Source: an uncultured Bacteroidota bacterium
Lineage (GTDB): Bacteria; Bacteroidota; Bacteroidia; Chitinophagales; Saprospiraceae
NCBI GenBank assembly: GCA_937872515.1
Contig: CALMSX010000060.1
Location: 1 to 53,197, forward strand
Direction of reading: 5' to 3'
DNA length: 53,197 nucleotides
Shown here: positions 8,474 through 18,076 of the stretch, piece after piece
How the letters are laid out: each line of letters starts with the position of its first letter
Numbering within the stretch: the stretch's first letter is position 1
Position numbers and translations under genes: made by a program
Notes under the pieces: model-generated
What the model was told of the DNA's origin: nothing
Databases searched by the model: none
The model's input: only the letters and a program-made list of their open reading frames with translations

Positions 8474-9193
8474 GGCGGGACGTATCCGAAGTAATTCCAA
8501 CGATTTTCTGATCGAATGGGGTTGTGACCAATCCTGATGCCCGGGAATGGTAATGGCAATCTCATAAAATGTTGACACTACCTTTTGAAGGGAGGCAGGC
8601 CATGCTTCTGTGTTGGCATCACTGAGGTTCCCCAATGATGATGACTCATAACTTTTAACCAGGCAGCCACCAAAAAGCACCTTGTCTTCTGGGACATAAA
8701 TGACTATGTTGTCGGGAGAATGCCCTTCTCCGGGGTAAAAGGTTTGAACCAGCAGTTGGCCCACCTTAAAAGTGGTATCAGATAAAAAACTATGGGTGGC
8801 ATATTTTTCCCCTTTCTCAAGGCACAGTTTTTTGGTTAAAGCGCTAGAGTATGTTGGAATTTTTTTCTCGGTATAATAGTGTAGACCTGCAGTCCTGTCG
8901 TCGTGAAAATGGGTAGAGACGACCCCAATGGCTTTTGCCTTAAATTGGGTAAGAGTATCTAACAGGGTTTGAAACTGGGTGGTGTCCCATGGCGTATCAA
9001 TGATGAGTGCCTGACCAGCATCGATGACCACCATGCCATTGGAAGGGAAGCTGAGTGTACCCAGATTTCTATAAGTAGTAAAAACATAACAGTGTGGACT
9101 GACTTTTTGGATTTCCAAAGCCGGTTGGGCTACGGCAGTTGTGCCCAGCAAGGTTAAACAAAAGCCCCAAAGAAGATGGGTCATTTTTTTCAT
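8465..9193 (-). CDS. Subclass B1 metallo-beta-lactamase
   Basis: A 242-residue periplasmic zinc hydrolase with signal peptide (about 1-22, ending TAVAQ). All six B1 zinc ligands are visible: HFHDD gives H95, H97 and D99; GEGHSPDN gives H158; LFGGCLVKS gives C177; and PGHQDW gives H219. The LIIDTPWD stretch and the GGCLVK motif are specific to B1 beta-lactamases and are not expected in the wider MBL-fold family. Length matches B1 enzymes. The likely role is hydrolysis of beta-lactams, possibly carbapenems (family knowledge; the spectrum is not readable from sequence). It is chromosomal, with no mobile element nearby, and ends 9 bases from a convergent gene. It sits 3 bases after ligA on the same strand and may be co-transcribed with it. 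Confidence 0.9.
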   Translation of the reverse strand: MKKMTHLLWGFCLTLLGTTAVAQPALEIQKVSPHCYVFTTYRNLGTLSFPSNGMVVIDAGQALIIDTPWDTTQFQTLLDTLTQFKAKAIGVVSTHFHDDRTAGLHYYTEKKIPTYSSALTKKLCLEKGEKYATHSFLSDTTFKVGQLLVQTFYPGEGHSPDNIVIYVPEDKVLFGGCLVKSYESSSLGNLSDANTEAWPASLQKVVSTFYEIAITIPGHQDWSQPHSIRKSLELLRIRPAKK

Positions 9194-9196
9194 AAT

Positions 9197-11326
9197 TTAA
9201 GGCTCAATCTTCTGTATGGCATCAACAAATTCTTGTTCTGTCATGATTTCTACCGTTCCCAGTGCTTTTGCTTTGGTCAATTTTGATCCGGCTTTTTCAC
9301 CCACTACCAGGATGTTGAGGTTGTTGCTGACAGCAGATATGTTTTTGGCTCCATGTTTGGCGGCCAGCTCTTCGGCTTGTTTTCTGCCCATGGAAGTGAG
9401 TGTTCCTGTAAACAGAATGGTCTTGCCGGAAAAGATGCCGTCAGCAGCCACTTCCAGGGGTTTATCCTCGTCGGTCTGTGTGAGGTTCACCCCATAAGCT
9501 TCCATGCGTTGTAGCATGGCGATATTGGTATCATCATTAAAGTACTCGATGACATTGTCTGCCACTACAGGGCCGATGTCTTTGATGTCTAAAAACTTTT
9601 CGCGGCTCCAATGCTGAAGATCCAAAACATGGTGAATTTGTTCAGCAATGAGTTTGGATGCTTTTTTACCCAGGTGGTGAATGGATAGGGAATGTAAGAG
9701 TTTGTGGATTGGATTTTTCCTTGCCTTATCGATTGATGTTTTTAATTTTTCAGCAGACTTAACACCAAATCCTTCGAGGGCAGCTATTTTATCGTAATTG
9801 AGATTATAAATATCCGCCATGTCACTCAGCCAGCCCATGTCATAGAATCGCTCTACATACGATTTGCCAAAACCATCAATGTCCATGGCATCTTTACTCA
9901 CGTGGAAAATCATGCGCTGTAAGTCTTGTTTACCACAAATACAATGAGGGCAACGCCAGGCAGATTCTCCTTCTTCTTTCACCAATGCTACCGGAGTAGA
10001 TTCCGTATTGACGGGACAAAATTCGGGAAATTCGATGATGGTTTCTGAACCATCTCTTAGCTCTTCCATACTTTTCACAATGTAAGGAATAACGTCACCT
10101 GCTCTTTCTACCAAAACAGTATCTCCCAGCCTGATGTCTTTGCCTTTGATAAAATCCTCGTTGTGCAAAGAGATAGAACTAACCGTAACCCCTGCCAGGG
10201 CGATGGGTTGAATTTTAGCTACCGGTGTGATGCTGCCAATTTTACCCACCTGGTATTCCACTGCCAACAGCCTGGACGTAGCCTGTTTGGCTTTAAACTT
10301 AAAGGCAATGGCCCATCTGGGGTGGTGGGCAGTACTGCCACATAATTCCTGCAGGGCATAGTCATTTACCTTCACCACCATGCCGTCGATTTCGTAATCG
10401 TAGCTATCTCTTTTTTCCTGCCATTCGAGACAAAAACGCACCACTTCTTCAATGCCTGTGCAAAGTTTTTTTTCTGCTTTGGGAATTTTAAAGCCCAACT
10501 CCCCTAGTTTTTCGATATTGCCATAATGGGTATTGAATTGGGAGAACCGGTTATTTCCCTCTTCATCAACGGCATAAGCTGCCTGGAACATAAACGCTTC
10601 GATGCCCCTGCGTTTTGTCTCCATAGGGTCTTTGGTTCTCAATCCCCCGGTGGCTGCGTTTCGTGGATTGGCAAATAAGACCTGGCCCTCGTCTTCCCGG
10701 TTTTTATTAATGGCTTCGAAGTTCTTTTTGCTGATAAGGGCCTCTCCGCGCAGTTCAACTTTTTTCATACCCAGGGTGGAAAATGGAGCCCGCAGTGGTA
10801 CACTTTGCAACACTTTAATATTTTGGGTAATTTCTTCTCCCTCTAGTCCATTGCCACGGGTAGCCGCCCTAACTAAAATGTCGTCTTCATAAACCAGGGC
10901 TATGGAGCCGCCATCAAATTTGGGTTCTACTGCATAAATTATTTTTTCTTCCGCCGGGATTCCGGTTAGTTTTTTTATCTGTGCATCAAAATCATTGAGG
11001 TCTTCTTCATTATAAGAATTCTCAAGACTCAGCATAGGCACTATGTGTTTGACCGTATTAAATGTAGTAATAAGGTCGGTAGCCACCCGCTGACTAGGAG
11101 AATCGGCGCTGATCAATTCCGGATGAGCTGTCTCGATGGCCTGCAATTGCTTAAACAGGAGGTCATATTCGTGGTCCGAAATTACGGGATCATTTTGGAT
11201 GTAATACTTCCATTCGTGGAACCGAAGAATGGACTTTAAGGCATCCAGCTCATTTATTCCGGCGGGGTGGGAAAGGAAGTGTTTTGAATCTTCGAAGTAT
11301 TTTTTTTGTATTTCGGCTGGATACAT
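9197..11326 (-). CDS. ligA: NAD+-dependent DNA ligase LigA
   Basis: The 709-residue replicative DNA ligase that seals nicks using NAD+. The order is standard: Ia domain (DHEYDLLFKQLQAIE); adenylation domain with the nucleotide-accepting lysine K136 in EPKFDGGSIA; OB fold (VGKIGSITPVAKIQPI); zinc finger; helix-hairpin-helix region (LEGFGVKSAEKL, IKDIGPVVADNV); and a C-terminal BRCT domain (GKTILFTGTL to about residue 705). The zinc finger is unusual: cysteines occur at 437, 459, 462 and 464, and the first pair reads CPVN instead of CxxC. It is upstream of the beta-lactamase gene with a 3-base gap. Confidence 0.97.
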   Translation of the reverse strand: MYPAEIQKKYFEDSKHFLSHPAGINELDALKSILRFHEWKYYIQNDPVISDHEYDLLFKQLQAIETAHPELISADSPSQRVATDLITTFNTVKHIVPMLSLENSYNEEDLNDFDAQIKKLTGIPAEEKIIYAVEPKFDGGSIALVYEDDILVRAATRGNGLEGEEITQNIKVLQSVPLRAPFSTLGMKKVELRGEALISKKNFEAINKNREDEGQVLFANPRNAATGGLRTKDPMETKRRGIEAFMFQAAYAVDEEGNNRFSQFNTHYGNIEKLGELGFKIPKAEKKLCTGIEEVVRFCLEWQEKRDSYDYEIDGMVVKVNDYALQELCGSTAHHPRWAIAFKFKAKQATSRLLAVEYQVGKIGSITPVAKIQPIALAGVTVSSISLHNEDFIKGKDIRLGDTVLVERAGDVIPYIVKSMEELRDGSETIIEFPEFCPVNTESTPVALVKEEGESAWRCPHCICGKQDLQRMIFHVSKDAMDIDGFGKSYVERFYDMGWLSDMADIYNLNYDKIAALEGFGVKSAEKLKTSIDKARKNPIHKLLHSLSIHHLGKKASKLIAEQIHHVLDLQHWSREKFLDIKDIGPVVADNVIEYFNDDTNIAMLQRMEAYGVNLTQTDEDKPLEVAADGIFSGKTILFTGTLTSMGRKQAEELAAKHGAKNISAVSNNLNILVVGEKAGSKLTKAKALGTVEIMTEQEFVDAIQKIEP

Positions 11327-11332
11327 GTTGAC

Positions 11333-12346
11333 TTAAATTTTATTTCTGTTGACTTCCCATTGCCAGGCTGTCTTCATAATATCTTCAATGTTGTATTTTG
11401 GCTGCCAATTTAGCACTTTTTGGGCTTTGGTATAATCACTGTAGATTGCCACAACATCACCTTCCCTCCGACCTGAAATGGAATAATTTAATTTCATTCC
11501 TGTAGTGCTTTCAAAGGCAGCAATGGCCTCCAGCACCGTAACTCCCTGGCCAATGCCAAGGTTAAAAATTGAGATCAAGTCTTCTGAACGATTGTGGATT
11601 AGGTAGTCCATGGCCAGGGTATGGGCTGCTGCCAGATCGCATACGTGAACAAAATCTCGGATGCAGCTTCCATCGCGGGTGGGGTAGTCGTTTCCAAATA
11701 CTTCCAATGAAGCACGTTTGCCAATGGCTGTTTCGGTGATTACCGGCACCAAATTTTGGGGTGTTTGCCTGGGAGATTCCCCAATCAGACCTGAGGGGTG
11801 TGCGCCTGCAGGATTAAAATACCGAAGTAAGGCTGCCTTCATTCCTGTTTTTGCAATGGCGTCCATAATGATGGTTTCTCCCATTTGTTTGGTTCTGCCA
11901 TAGGCTGAAGCTGCCGGTTGTAGAGGTGTATCTTCATTGACAGGGGAAGTTTCAACATTGCCATAAACCGTACAGCTGGAACTAAAAACAAAGGCCTTAC
12001 AGCCGTTTTTTGCAGCGGCATCCATGGTATTGATCAGACTCAACAGGTTGTTTCTAAAATATTCAAGGGGAATTTCCATTGACTCACCCACAGCTTTCAG
12101 GGCCGCAAAATGGATAACGCCATCCGGTTTTTCTGCCTCAAACATTTTGTGGGTTGCTTCTGTATCACAGAGGTCTATGTGGTAATGTTTCACCTTTTTG
12201 TGGGTAAGAGCTTCCACACCTTCTAAGACAGAAGCTTCTGAGTTGATGCCATTGTCTGCAGAGATAACGTCAATGCCGTGGTTTTGGAGGTCCACTATGG
12301 TATGGCTGCCAATGTAGCCGGTACCCCCTGTCACAAGAATTTTCAT
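11333..12346 (-). CDS. galE: UDP-glucose 4-epimerase
   Basis: A 337-residue extended short-chain dehydrogenase that interconverts UDP-glucose and UDP-galactose in the cytosol. It shows the NAD-binding TGGTGYIGSH motif at residues 6-15, FSSSCTVYG with the catalytic Ser/Thr region, and the YGRTK catalytic Tyr/Lys pair. RYFNPAGAHPSGLIGE and TRDGSCIRDFVHVCDLA are GalE hallmarks. The frame is open for 141 bases further upstream, but the protein family starts at MKILVTGG, so 12346 is chosen. It ends 6 bases before ligA on the same strand and probably shares a transcript with it. It supplies sugar nucleotides for envelope polysaccharide. Confidence 0.96.
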   Translation of the reverse strand: MKILVTGGTGYIGSHTIVDLQNHGIDVISADNGINSEASVLEGVEALTHKKVKHYHIDLCDTEATHKMFEAEKPDGVIHFAALKAVGESMEIPLEYFRNNLLSLINTMDAAAKNGCKAFVFSSSCTVYGNVETSPVNEDTPLQPAASAYGRTKQMGETIIMDAIAKTGMKAALLRYFNPAGAHPSGLIGESPRQTPQNLVPVITETAIGKRASLEVFGNDYPTRDGSCIRDFVHVCDLAAAHTLAMDYLIHNRSEDLISIFNLGIGQGVTVLEAIAAFESTTGMKLNYSISGRREGDVVAIYSDYTKAQKVLNWQPKYNIEDIMKTAWQWEVNRNKI

Positions 12347-12375
12347 GATTTGAGTAAAATTTGATGCAATGATAC

Positions 12376-12383
12376 TATATTTG
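12376..12383 (+). promoter_or_regulatory. Candidate Bacteroidota -7 box (TATATTTG) for cysQ
   Basis: TATATTTG matches TAnnTTTG in the divergent galE/cysQ spacer. A TTTG lies at 12349-12352, 23 bases upstream, slightly longer than the usual 19-21. The box is 95 bases before the cysQ start. Confidence 0.4.
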
Positions 12384-12478
12384 GCGGTCCTAAAAAAACG
12401 GATATCCCTTAAATCAAACATTAGAACATCAAAATAAAGTGCCACAACAAAGGGTGGCAGGATGAAAAAAATTGAGAC

Positions 12479-13270
12479 ATGGAGCAATACGCATCATTGT
12501 TTGGTTTGATGGGAGAACTCAATTCCATTGTTAAAAAGGCCGGAGATGCCATACTTAAGGTATATGGCGGAGAGAGTTATGGAGTGCAAATAAAGGCCGA
12601 TGACTCGCCCGTCACCTTGGCCGACATTGCAGCCAATGAAGTAATCTGTGAAGGATTGTTAAAATTGGACCCAGGCATTCCTTTTTTGTCAGAAGAAAAC
12701 ATGGAAATTTCCTATGAGGTTCGCCGGAATTACGAATACTTTTGGTTGATTGACCCGCTCGATGGCACCAAAGAATTTGTCAAGCAGAATGGACAATTTA
12801 CCATAAATGTGTGTTTGGTGCACCGCACCAGGGCTGTGTTAGGCCTGGTCTTTGTGCCCGTTGAACAGACCATGTACTATGCTCTTTCAGGTCATGGCGC
12901 TTTTATGGAAAAAGAGGATAAGCCGGTTTGTCGCCTGGAGTGTGCCACATTTTCAACTGCACAAAAAGGTTTGAGGATACCCTGCTCCTTATCCCATGTC
13001 AACACAGATACCAAAAACTACATTCAACAGTATATTGATCCTGTGCTGATGCCAAGAGGCAGTGCCCTTAAATTTATGATGCTGGCCAATGCAGATGCCG
13101 ACCTGTATCCAAGACTGGCGCCAACCATGGAATGGGATACTGCTGCCCCGCAGATCATTGTGGAAGAGGCTGGAGGTGTAGTACTCAACTATGAAACTAT
13201 GGAGCCATTGCAATACAATAAGGAGAGTCTGGTAAACCCTGGTTTTGTGGCCTTTGGTAAAAGAAGTTAA
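12479..13270 (+). CDS. cysQ: 3'(2'),5'-bisphosphate nucleotidase CysQ
   Basis: A 263-residue Mg-dependent phosphatase of the inositol monophosphatase fold that converts PAP (adenosine 3',5'-bisphosphate) to AMP and so recycles the by-product of sulfate assimilation or sulfotransfer. The metal motifs are E72/E73 (FLSEEN), the DPLDGTKEF block (D92, D95, with the CysQ-typical KEF), and EWDTAAPQIIVEEAGG near residue 220. Length fits the family. ATG at 12479 is used; a second in-frame ATG at 12509 would also leave the domain intact. No sulfate-assimilation partner gene is next to it. Confidence 0.93.
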   Translation: MEQYASLFGLMGELNSIVKKAGDAILKVYGGESYGVQIKADDSPVTLADIAANEVICEGLLKLDPGIPFLSEENMEISYEVRRNYEYFWLIDPLDGTKEFVKQNGQFTINVCLVHRTRAVLGLVFVPVEQTMYYALSGHGAFMEKEDKPVCRLECATFSTAQKGLRIPCSLSHVNTDTKNYIQQYIDPVLMPRGSALKFMMLANADADLYPRLAPTMEWDTAAPQIIVEEAGGVVLNYETMEPLQYNKESLVNPGFVAFGKRS

Positions 13271-13278
13271 GGAAAAAA

Positions 13279-14622
13279 TTAGAACCTAAACTCATAACCC
13301 AGATGGGCACCAACAAACTGGTATTTCTGCACAGTGCCATAACCTTGCGAATTGAATGCCGAAGGTATAAATCTACCCCTTAAGGCAAGGTACAAGTTAC
13401 CGGGTCCCGCAGCTTTTTTAACATAGACACTGGCAAAACCACTTACTCCCAAAGAAGGTTTAAAAGCGGCGGCAGTTTTAACATCCACAAAGCCATTGAC
13501 CGAAGTAAGGATGTTGCCTTTACTTACGAGGGCAAGGTTGAAATAGGCACCAGCTTCTGCACCCAGGCTCCAACTCTCAAAATCTTTTTCATAAAACAAT
13601 GAAAGAGGTATGTCAAAGGTACTGAGTGTATAATGTGATTTTGTGGTGCCGGTCACCCTGGTTTGGGTAATGATGTCTCCATATATGGTAGTAATGGTGT
13701 CACCGGTTTGAGATACCGTTACGGAAATAATGCCCTGGGTGGTATCACTTTTTACATAGGTGTATTGAAGGTTCATCCTTTCTGTGAGACGGCTGTAATG
13801 AAGGCCAGTGCTTAAGCCCCAGTTGCTACCGGGTTTCTGCAATCGGGCGTAGAGTGCTGCCTGGAGCCCTTCCAGACTTTTTTCACTTTCATTTCTTAAA
13901 GAGTAGGTTTCAGGTGCGGGGTTGGATTCGGGACTTAATTTTTTAAAGGGTCTGAAATAACCCACTTCCGGAATGAGGGATAATTTCATGGTTCGGTTTT
14001 TTCTGAAAGTGGGACATTCCACTTCCCTATTCAGGGTGATCTTGTCTTCAATTGTCAAGGCAGCATCAAGGGGGGTGATGGGTGAAACATAAATTGCCTT
14101 GCTCTCTTCTAACAAAGGTTTATTTTCTTCATCCCAATTAGTAATCTTGATTATATTGTTCTCAGAATTGGCATTTATACTGTTTGTAGACGGTTCGATA
14201 GGGCTTTGGCTGATTTTATTGAAGTTTTGATTTTTTGGAGTATTTCCGGCAAAGATTTGTTTTTTTACAGGAGATGAAGGAGAAGTGGTTTGAACATTAC
14301 GTGTACCGGCATCTTGCACAATATGGGGAGTTGTGTTATCAGATACCTCAGTTGCTTTGGCCAGAGTAGGTGCAGAAGCTACAAAATTCTGGGTGGTGGC
14401 CGTCACTGCCAGATGCCTTTGATGGGTATCCAACCAGGCATAGCTGCCCAGGACTACCAGGGTCAATCCGGTAATAAACCAAAGTGCCATCGGTCTTTTT
14501 TTCTTTTTAGGTGGCCGTATGGCATCTATCAACCAGGCAACATCAACCGGCTCTTCTGCATTTTGCAGGGATGTCTTAATCGAATGTTCAAAATTTCTAT
14601 AATTCATGGTAGTCCTATGCAT
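13279..14622 (-). CDS. Membrane-anchored protein with C-terminal outer-membrane barrel-like domain (ECF-linked)
   Basis: A 447-residue protein without a cleavable N-terminal signal. Residues 1-44 are a cytosolic-looking head with a lysine-rich stretch (KKKKR, 39-43). A single transmembrane segment spans about 45-63. A low-complexity Ser/Thr/Asn linker covers about 70-190. From about 205 the chain consists of alternating beta strands (SLIPEVGYFRPF, GLSTGLHYSRL, FDIPLSLFYEKDF, YLALRGRFIPSAF) and ends HLGYEFRF, with the terminal aromatic typical of outer-membrane barrels. It follows the ECF sigma gene by 5 bases. Position and topology suggest an anti-sigma or signal-transducing partner (inference). 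A second ATG at 14607 is a possible start. Confidence 0.7.
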   Translation of the reverse strand: MHRTTMNYRNFEHSIKTSLQNAEEPVDVAWLIDAIRPPKKKKRPMALWFITGLTLVVLGSYAWLDTHQRHLAVTATTQNFVASAPTLAKATEVSDNTTPHIVQDAGTRNVQTTSPSSPVKKQIFAGNTPKNQNFNKISQSPIEPSTNSINANSENNIIKITNWDEENKPLLEESKAIYVSPITPLDAALTIEDKITLNREVECPTFRKNRTMKLSLIPEVGYFRPFKKLSPESNPAPETYSLRNESEKSLEGLQAALYARLQKPGSNWGLSTGLHYSRLTERMNLQYTYVKSDTTQGIISVTVSQTGDTITTIYGDIITQTRVTGTTKSHYTLSTFDIPLSLFYEKDFESWSLGAEAGAYFNLALVSKGNILTSVNGFVDVKTAAAFKPSLGVSGFASVYVKKAAGPGNLYLALRGRFIPSAFNSQGYGTVQKYQFVGAHLGYEFRF

Positions 14623-14627
14623 TAATG

Positions 14628-15188
14628 TTAAGTACCCACTTTAGCGTAAAGTTTTTCGGTAAAGTTTTCATTTTGTAAAATTTCAACCAACCTGTTTCGA
14701 GCCTTGCACAGGGTCGAACGGGAGGTGCTTTCGGTAATGTTAAGCATCTCGGCAATTTCACCGTGGTTATAACCTTCGATGATGTTGAGATTAAATATCA
14801 CGTACTGGCTGTGGGGCAAACGGGTTAAGAGGGCCATGATGTCTTCTTTTCCCATGGTGCTGTACACATCCGGTACCTCGGCAAAGGCATTGGTATCGAT
14901 GGCGGTCTCTTCCAGGGTATGAATCTCATACATGGTTTTAATGGTTTTGAGACTGCAATTGACTGCTATTCTGCGCAACCATCCTTCGATAGAGCCACTG
15001 CCTGAATAAGAGTGTATGTATTTAAAAGCATTGATAAAAGTTTCCTGGAGTGCGTCTTTAGCGAGATCTCGGTCATGGGTATATCGCATACACAATGCCA
15101 TCAGTCTGGTAGCATACAACTGCACCAGACTGTTTTGGCATTTTTCGTTGCCGTTTTTACACCCTTGTATGATCTCTTCTAACTCCAA
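14628..15188 (-). CDS. ECF-family RNA polymerase sigma factor
   Basis: A 186-residue extracytoplasmic-function sigma factor. Region 2 is seen at DLAKDALQETFINAFKYIHSY (about 41-60), followed by the conserved WLRRIAVNCSL. Region 4 contains a helix-turn-helix at YNHGEIAEMLNITESTSRSTL (about 140-160). It should direct RNA polymerase to a small regulon, probably including this operon. It sits 13 bases after the large lipoprotein gene and 5 bases before the anchored barrel-like protein, so the three are likely co-transcribed. I cannot see an autoregulated promoter motif. Confidence 0.92.
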   Translation of the reverse strand: MELEEIIQGCKNGNEKCQNSLVQLYATRLMALCMRYTHDRDLAKDALQETFINAFKYIHSYSGSGSIEGWLRRIAVNCSLKTIKTMYEIHTLEETAIDTNAFAEVPDVYSTMGKEDIMALLTRLPHSQYVIFNLNIIEGYNHGEIAEMLNITESTSRSTLCKARNRLVEILQNENFTEKLYAKVGT

Positions 15189-15201
15189 GTTTACAGCGGC
15201 T

Positions 15202-17448
15202 TTACTTTATTTCAAATTTTCGGTAGGCTACATAACAGCCCGTATTTTCATCAGTAACTACTGCATAGTATAACCCTTTTGACAAGGTTTTCGCTGCATT
15301 GGCTGCTGAGAGATCTGTGTTTAAGTCGGTGGTTTTAAATATTTTGATATCACCAATTGCACAATCAATACAGTTGGAAGCTGTGGCAACCACTACGTAT
15401 CCATCGTTGCAAGTACCACAGGTAGTGGCAAATGGAGTGACATTCAAAGAATCCAAACGTGGGAGACTGATGTTGAATATGCGTTCACAGTTGGTACCAA
15501 CCAGGATGATGTTAAACTGAAAGCCTGTGTTAAAAACACTTAGGTTTTCTGTAGAGTTAATTGCGGTCTGTATGTTTGCTCCTGATATATATCCTTGTGT
15601 GAAAGGTGATGAACTTAGACTAAAGATATCTTTATTACACGAGGTAGGAGTTGGTGAAACAAAAAGATTATTGGCAAGAAACGATGTGCATCCCTGGTTT
15701 GAACATCCATTGGCATCGGTTATTGTTAAACAATAAGTACCTGCAGTAGCCGGTGAAATGGTTTCTGTTGTAGCTCCATTGCTCCACTGGTACGTGAAGG
15801 GAGCCACGCCTCCATATAAAGTAGCACCGAGCCTGTCTTCACATGCCCCGCTCACCAGAAAACTCAACTGGCCTTTGAATTCAATGCAGAAGGTTTTTTC
15901 ACAATTGGCTGTTACATCGGTCACTGTTACACAGTAAATAGTAAATACAGAATCCAGCGAATTTAATTGGATAGAGGGAGTCGTTTTACCATTGCTCCAT
16001 TTGTAGGTGTAATTACCACTGCCGTTGCTGAGATCCACCGCAAACAAATTATCACAATTGTAATTGATGCTACCCGTAAATGCGCACCCTGCATCGCACA
16101 CATCCAATACAGAAGGTTGGGCATCATCTACATTTTTTATTAGTATTTCGCTGGCTTCTCCCGTTGCTTCGTTGTAGGCAAAAATCTTGTAGGTGTCAAA
16201 ATTTTCACACAACAACCAACTTAGATCTTCTTCAAATATGCCTTCTGCATTGGCCTTAAATACCTTTCTCAGGTTTTCAGTTTCAAAAACCACGATGGCA
16301 TTGGGTAAGGCGGTTCCTGAACAAACCACACTGCCTTTTACAATGAGTTGTTCATTTGTGATTTGCACTGCAAAGGTATTGAGTTGGGTGTTGTTGCTCA
16401 ATGCTTCAATTTCTTTGGTAAATACCGGATTGGTACAAAAGCCACCAGTGTAGACATAAAAAGTGAGTTTTACTCCCTTGGGCATCTTGCCGCAGAATTC
16501 TCCATTTTCATCCGTTTGACCTGCAGAACTATATAAGCCCTCAGCATCCACGCGAATCCAGGCATTTTTTAAGGGTTCATTGTCCTGATTGACCACCTTT
16601 CCACACACCTCTATCAACGGAAATGGGGCATCGCAGTTCCAAAAACTAAAGTGGGATACTTCGCCTGTGTAATTATTGTTGACCAAAGTAGCCACACCTT
16701 CTTCCTTCCACCTGCCCTTTGATTCGTCGAATGACCAAAGACCAATGGTGGCTGGTTTTGATTTACTTTGAGCCGGAATGCTGAAAGATACTTTTTTGCC
16801 GTTTCCAAGCTGTAGCTCTTCACCTGAGGTACTGCGCAGTTCTACGGCAAACATGCCTGCTGTTCCCAGCACCACGGTCTTTCCGTTTACATCGTCTGCT
16901 ACCAAGGCACCCGGCATGGTGGCATTGAGTTGAGGGTCAATTGCTGAAATCAGTTTGGCACTAACTTCTACCGATCCATTAAAAGTTGCTCCTCCGGCAT
17001 CCACAATGGCACCGGCAGGAAAATTAAGGGTACCACCACCCGAAATGTCGATGGTTCCTCCTTTTTCAGCATCTAAGATCTTCCCTTTTTCAAGGGCCAA
17101 CAGCCTCACATCAGAGTAGTTTCTGGAAGCCTTAGGATAGATCATGTCTGAACCTAAAATGTATCCATTTTTGCGGACCGTGAGGTAGGTTCCGTTTTTA
17201 TCCATTTTTACATTCTCAAAGGAAAAGACTCCAAATTGATTGGTTCGTGTATTGGCGCTGTAAATCTGAACAACGGCATCTGCCACCGGGCGATTGTTTT
17301 CATCGTACACATGGCCCAGGATGCTGCCGGTTGTCTCCTTCACCACCTCAGCAGTAAAGGTGGTCAACTGCTCTGGTGACTCATTGAAATCATCTTTGTG
17401 GCAAGAGATAAAAAAAAGCAAACTAAAAAAGAAAATAATGAAGCGCAT
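15202..17448 (-). CDS. Surface lipoprotein with carboxypeptidase-regulatory-like and SprB/PKD-like domains
   Basis: A 748-residue lipoprotein with an N-terminal lipobox (FFIS then C16). Domains in order: a carboxypeptidase-regulatory-like beta sandwich at about 40-110 ([20 protein letters not shown]); a beta region with [20 protein letters not shown] (about 128-280); a second regulatory-like sandwich ([19 protein letters not shown]); and SprB/PKD-like repeats ([20 protein letters not shown] and [20 protein letters not shown]). No T9SS tail is recognised, and the C-terminus ends [10 protein letters not shown]. It is first in a minus-strand operon with an ECF sigma factor, so it may be a cell-surface component whose assembly or stress that system senses (inference). 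The ligand is unknown. Confidence 0.78.
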   Translation of the reverse strand: MRFIIFFFSLLFFISCHKDDFNESPEQLTTFTAEVVKETTGSILGHVYDENNRPVADAVVQIYSANTRTNQFGVFSFENVKMDKNGTYLTVRKNGYILGSDMIYPKASRNYSDVRLLALEKGKILDAEKGGTIDISGGGTLNFPAGAIVDAGGATFNGSVEVSAKLISAIDPQLNATMPGALVADDVNGKTVVLGTAGMFAVELRSTSGEELQLGNGKKVSFSIPAQSKSKPATIGLWSFDESKGRWKEEGVATLVNNNYTGEVSHFSFWNCDAPFPLIEVCGKVVNQDNEPLKNAWIRVDAEGLYSSAGQTDENGEFCGKMPKGVKLTFYVYTGGFCTNPVFTKEIEALSNNTQLNTFAVQITNEQLIVKGSVVCSGTALPNAIVVFETENLRKVFKANAEGIFEEDLSWLLCENFDTYKIFAYNEATGEASEILIKNVDDAQPSVLDVCDAGCAFTGSINYNCDNLFAVDLSNGSGNYTYKWSNGKTTPSIQLNSLDSVFTIYCVTVTDVTANCEKTFCIEFKGQLSFLVSGACEDRLGATLYGGVAPFTYQWSNGATTETISPATAGTYCLTITDANGCSNQGCTSFLANNLFVSPTPTSCNKDIFSLSSSPFTQGYISGANIQTAINSTENLSVFNTGFQFNIILVGTNCERIFNISLPRLDSLNVTPFATTCGTCNDGYVVVATASNCIDCAIGDIKIFKTTDLNTDLSAANAAKTLSKGLYYAVVTDENTGCYVAYRKFEIK

Positions 17449-18076
17449 TATGGCTGTTTGTGGATTAAAATTAAGTTTAAATCTCTATTTAAAGCGATTA
17501 CTTTTATTAGAGGACTATTTTGTGTTGAACGCTCCCTGAGAAAACGAAAAAAATCTGTTTTTTTTATGATTCATTTAGTTATTTCTTATCGTTGGGAGCA
17601 GATCAGCTTTCTTCAATTCTTCTTTTTGAAAGTTGGGTTATTGAAAGGCAATGGATTACGTATGGAATTAATTATTATGGATAAATTCAGGTGTAAATTT
17701 TCCTCAAAATTATAGGATCAATAATGATATAAATATCAGATATACAGGTGTATATGAATTTATTTTTCCTGAAAAATGTAATTTTTAAATAGCTGAATTA
17801 AAAAGTGGAGCAAAGTTTAGTTTTGACACTCCATTCAAACTTATTCTTTGTGTTTATGGATTTCAATATCCATCTGATACTTGGGAAGGTGGACATTTTA
17901 TTCTTCTGGTTCTTTTTTGCAGGCATTGGTATTATGAAAAATTTTGATGGAAGCGAATGAGAAAAGTATTTTCAGGTTTGGATAGTATATATTTTAGCGG
18001 TCATAGATAAAAAAAATCCCGTGAAACCTTTGCTCCACGGGATTAAAAAACTTAAGTAAAAATGTATTTTGGGGTT
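17449..18076. other. 628-base intergenic region
   Basis: An A/T-rich stretch between two minus-strand genes. It holds the upstream region of the large lipoprotein gene (right of 17448) and the terminator of the DUF4252 gene at 18015-18044. A plus-strand open frame covering 17398-17715 has lysine-rich, low-complexity content and starts inside the lipoprotein gene, so it is not accepted. No RNA gene is recognised. Confidence 0.6.
18015..18044 (-). terminator. Rho-independent terminator of the DUF4252 gene
   Basis: A perfect nine-base-pair stem (18015-18023 with 18036-18044) encloses a 12-base loop. Read on the minus strand it is followed by a run of T residues. It lies 33 bases after the stop codon of the DUF4252/T9SS gene. 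Confidence 0.85.

Noticed and set aside
17398..17715. A 105-codon plus-strand open frame rich in Lys and Phe
   Set aside because: It begins inside the lipoprotein gene on the other strand, has a low-complexity composition and no domain, and crosses A/T-rich promoter-like DNA.
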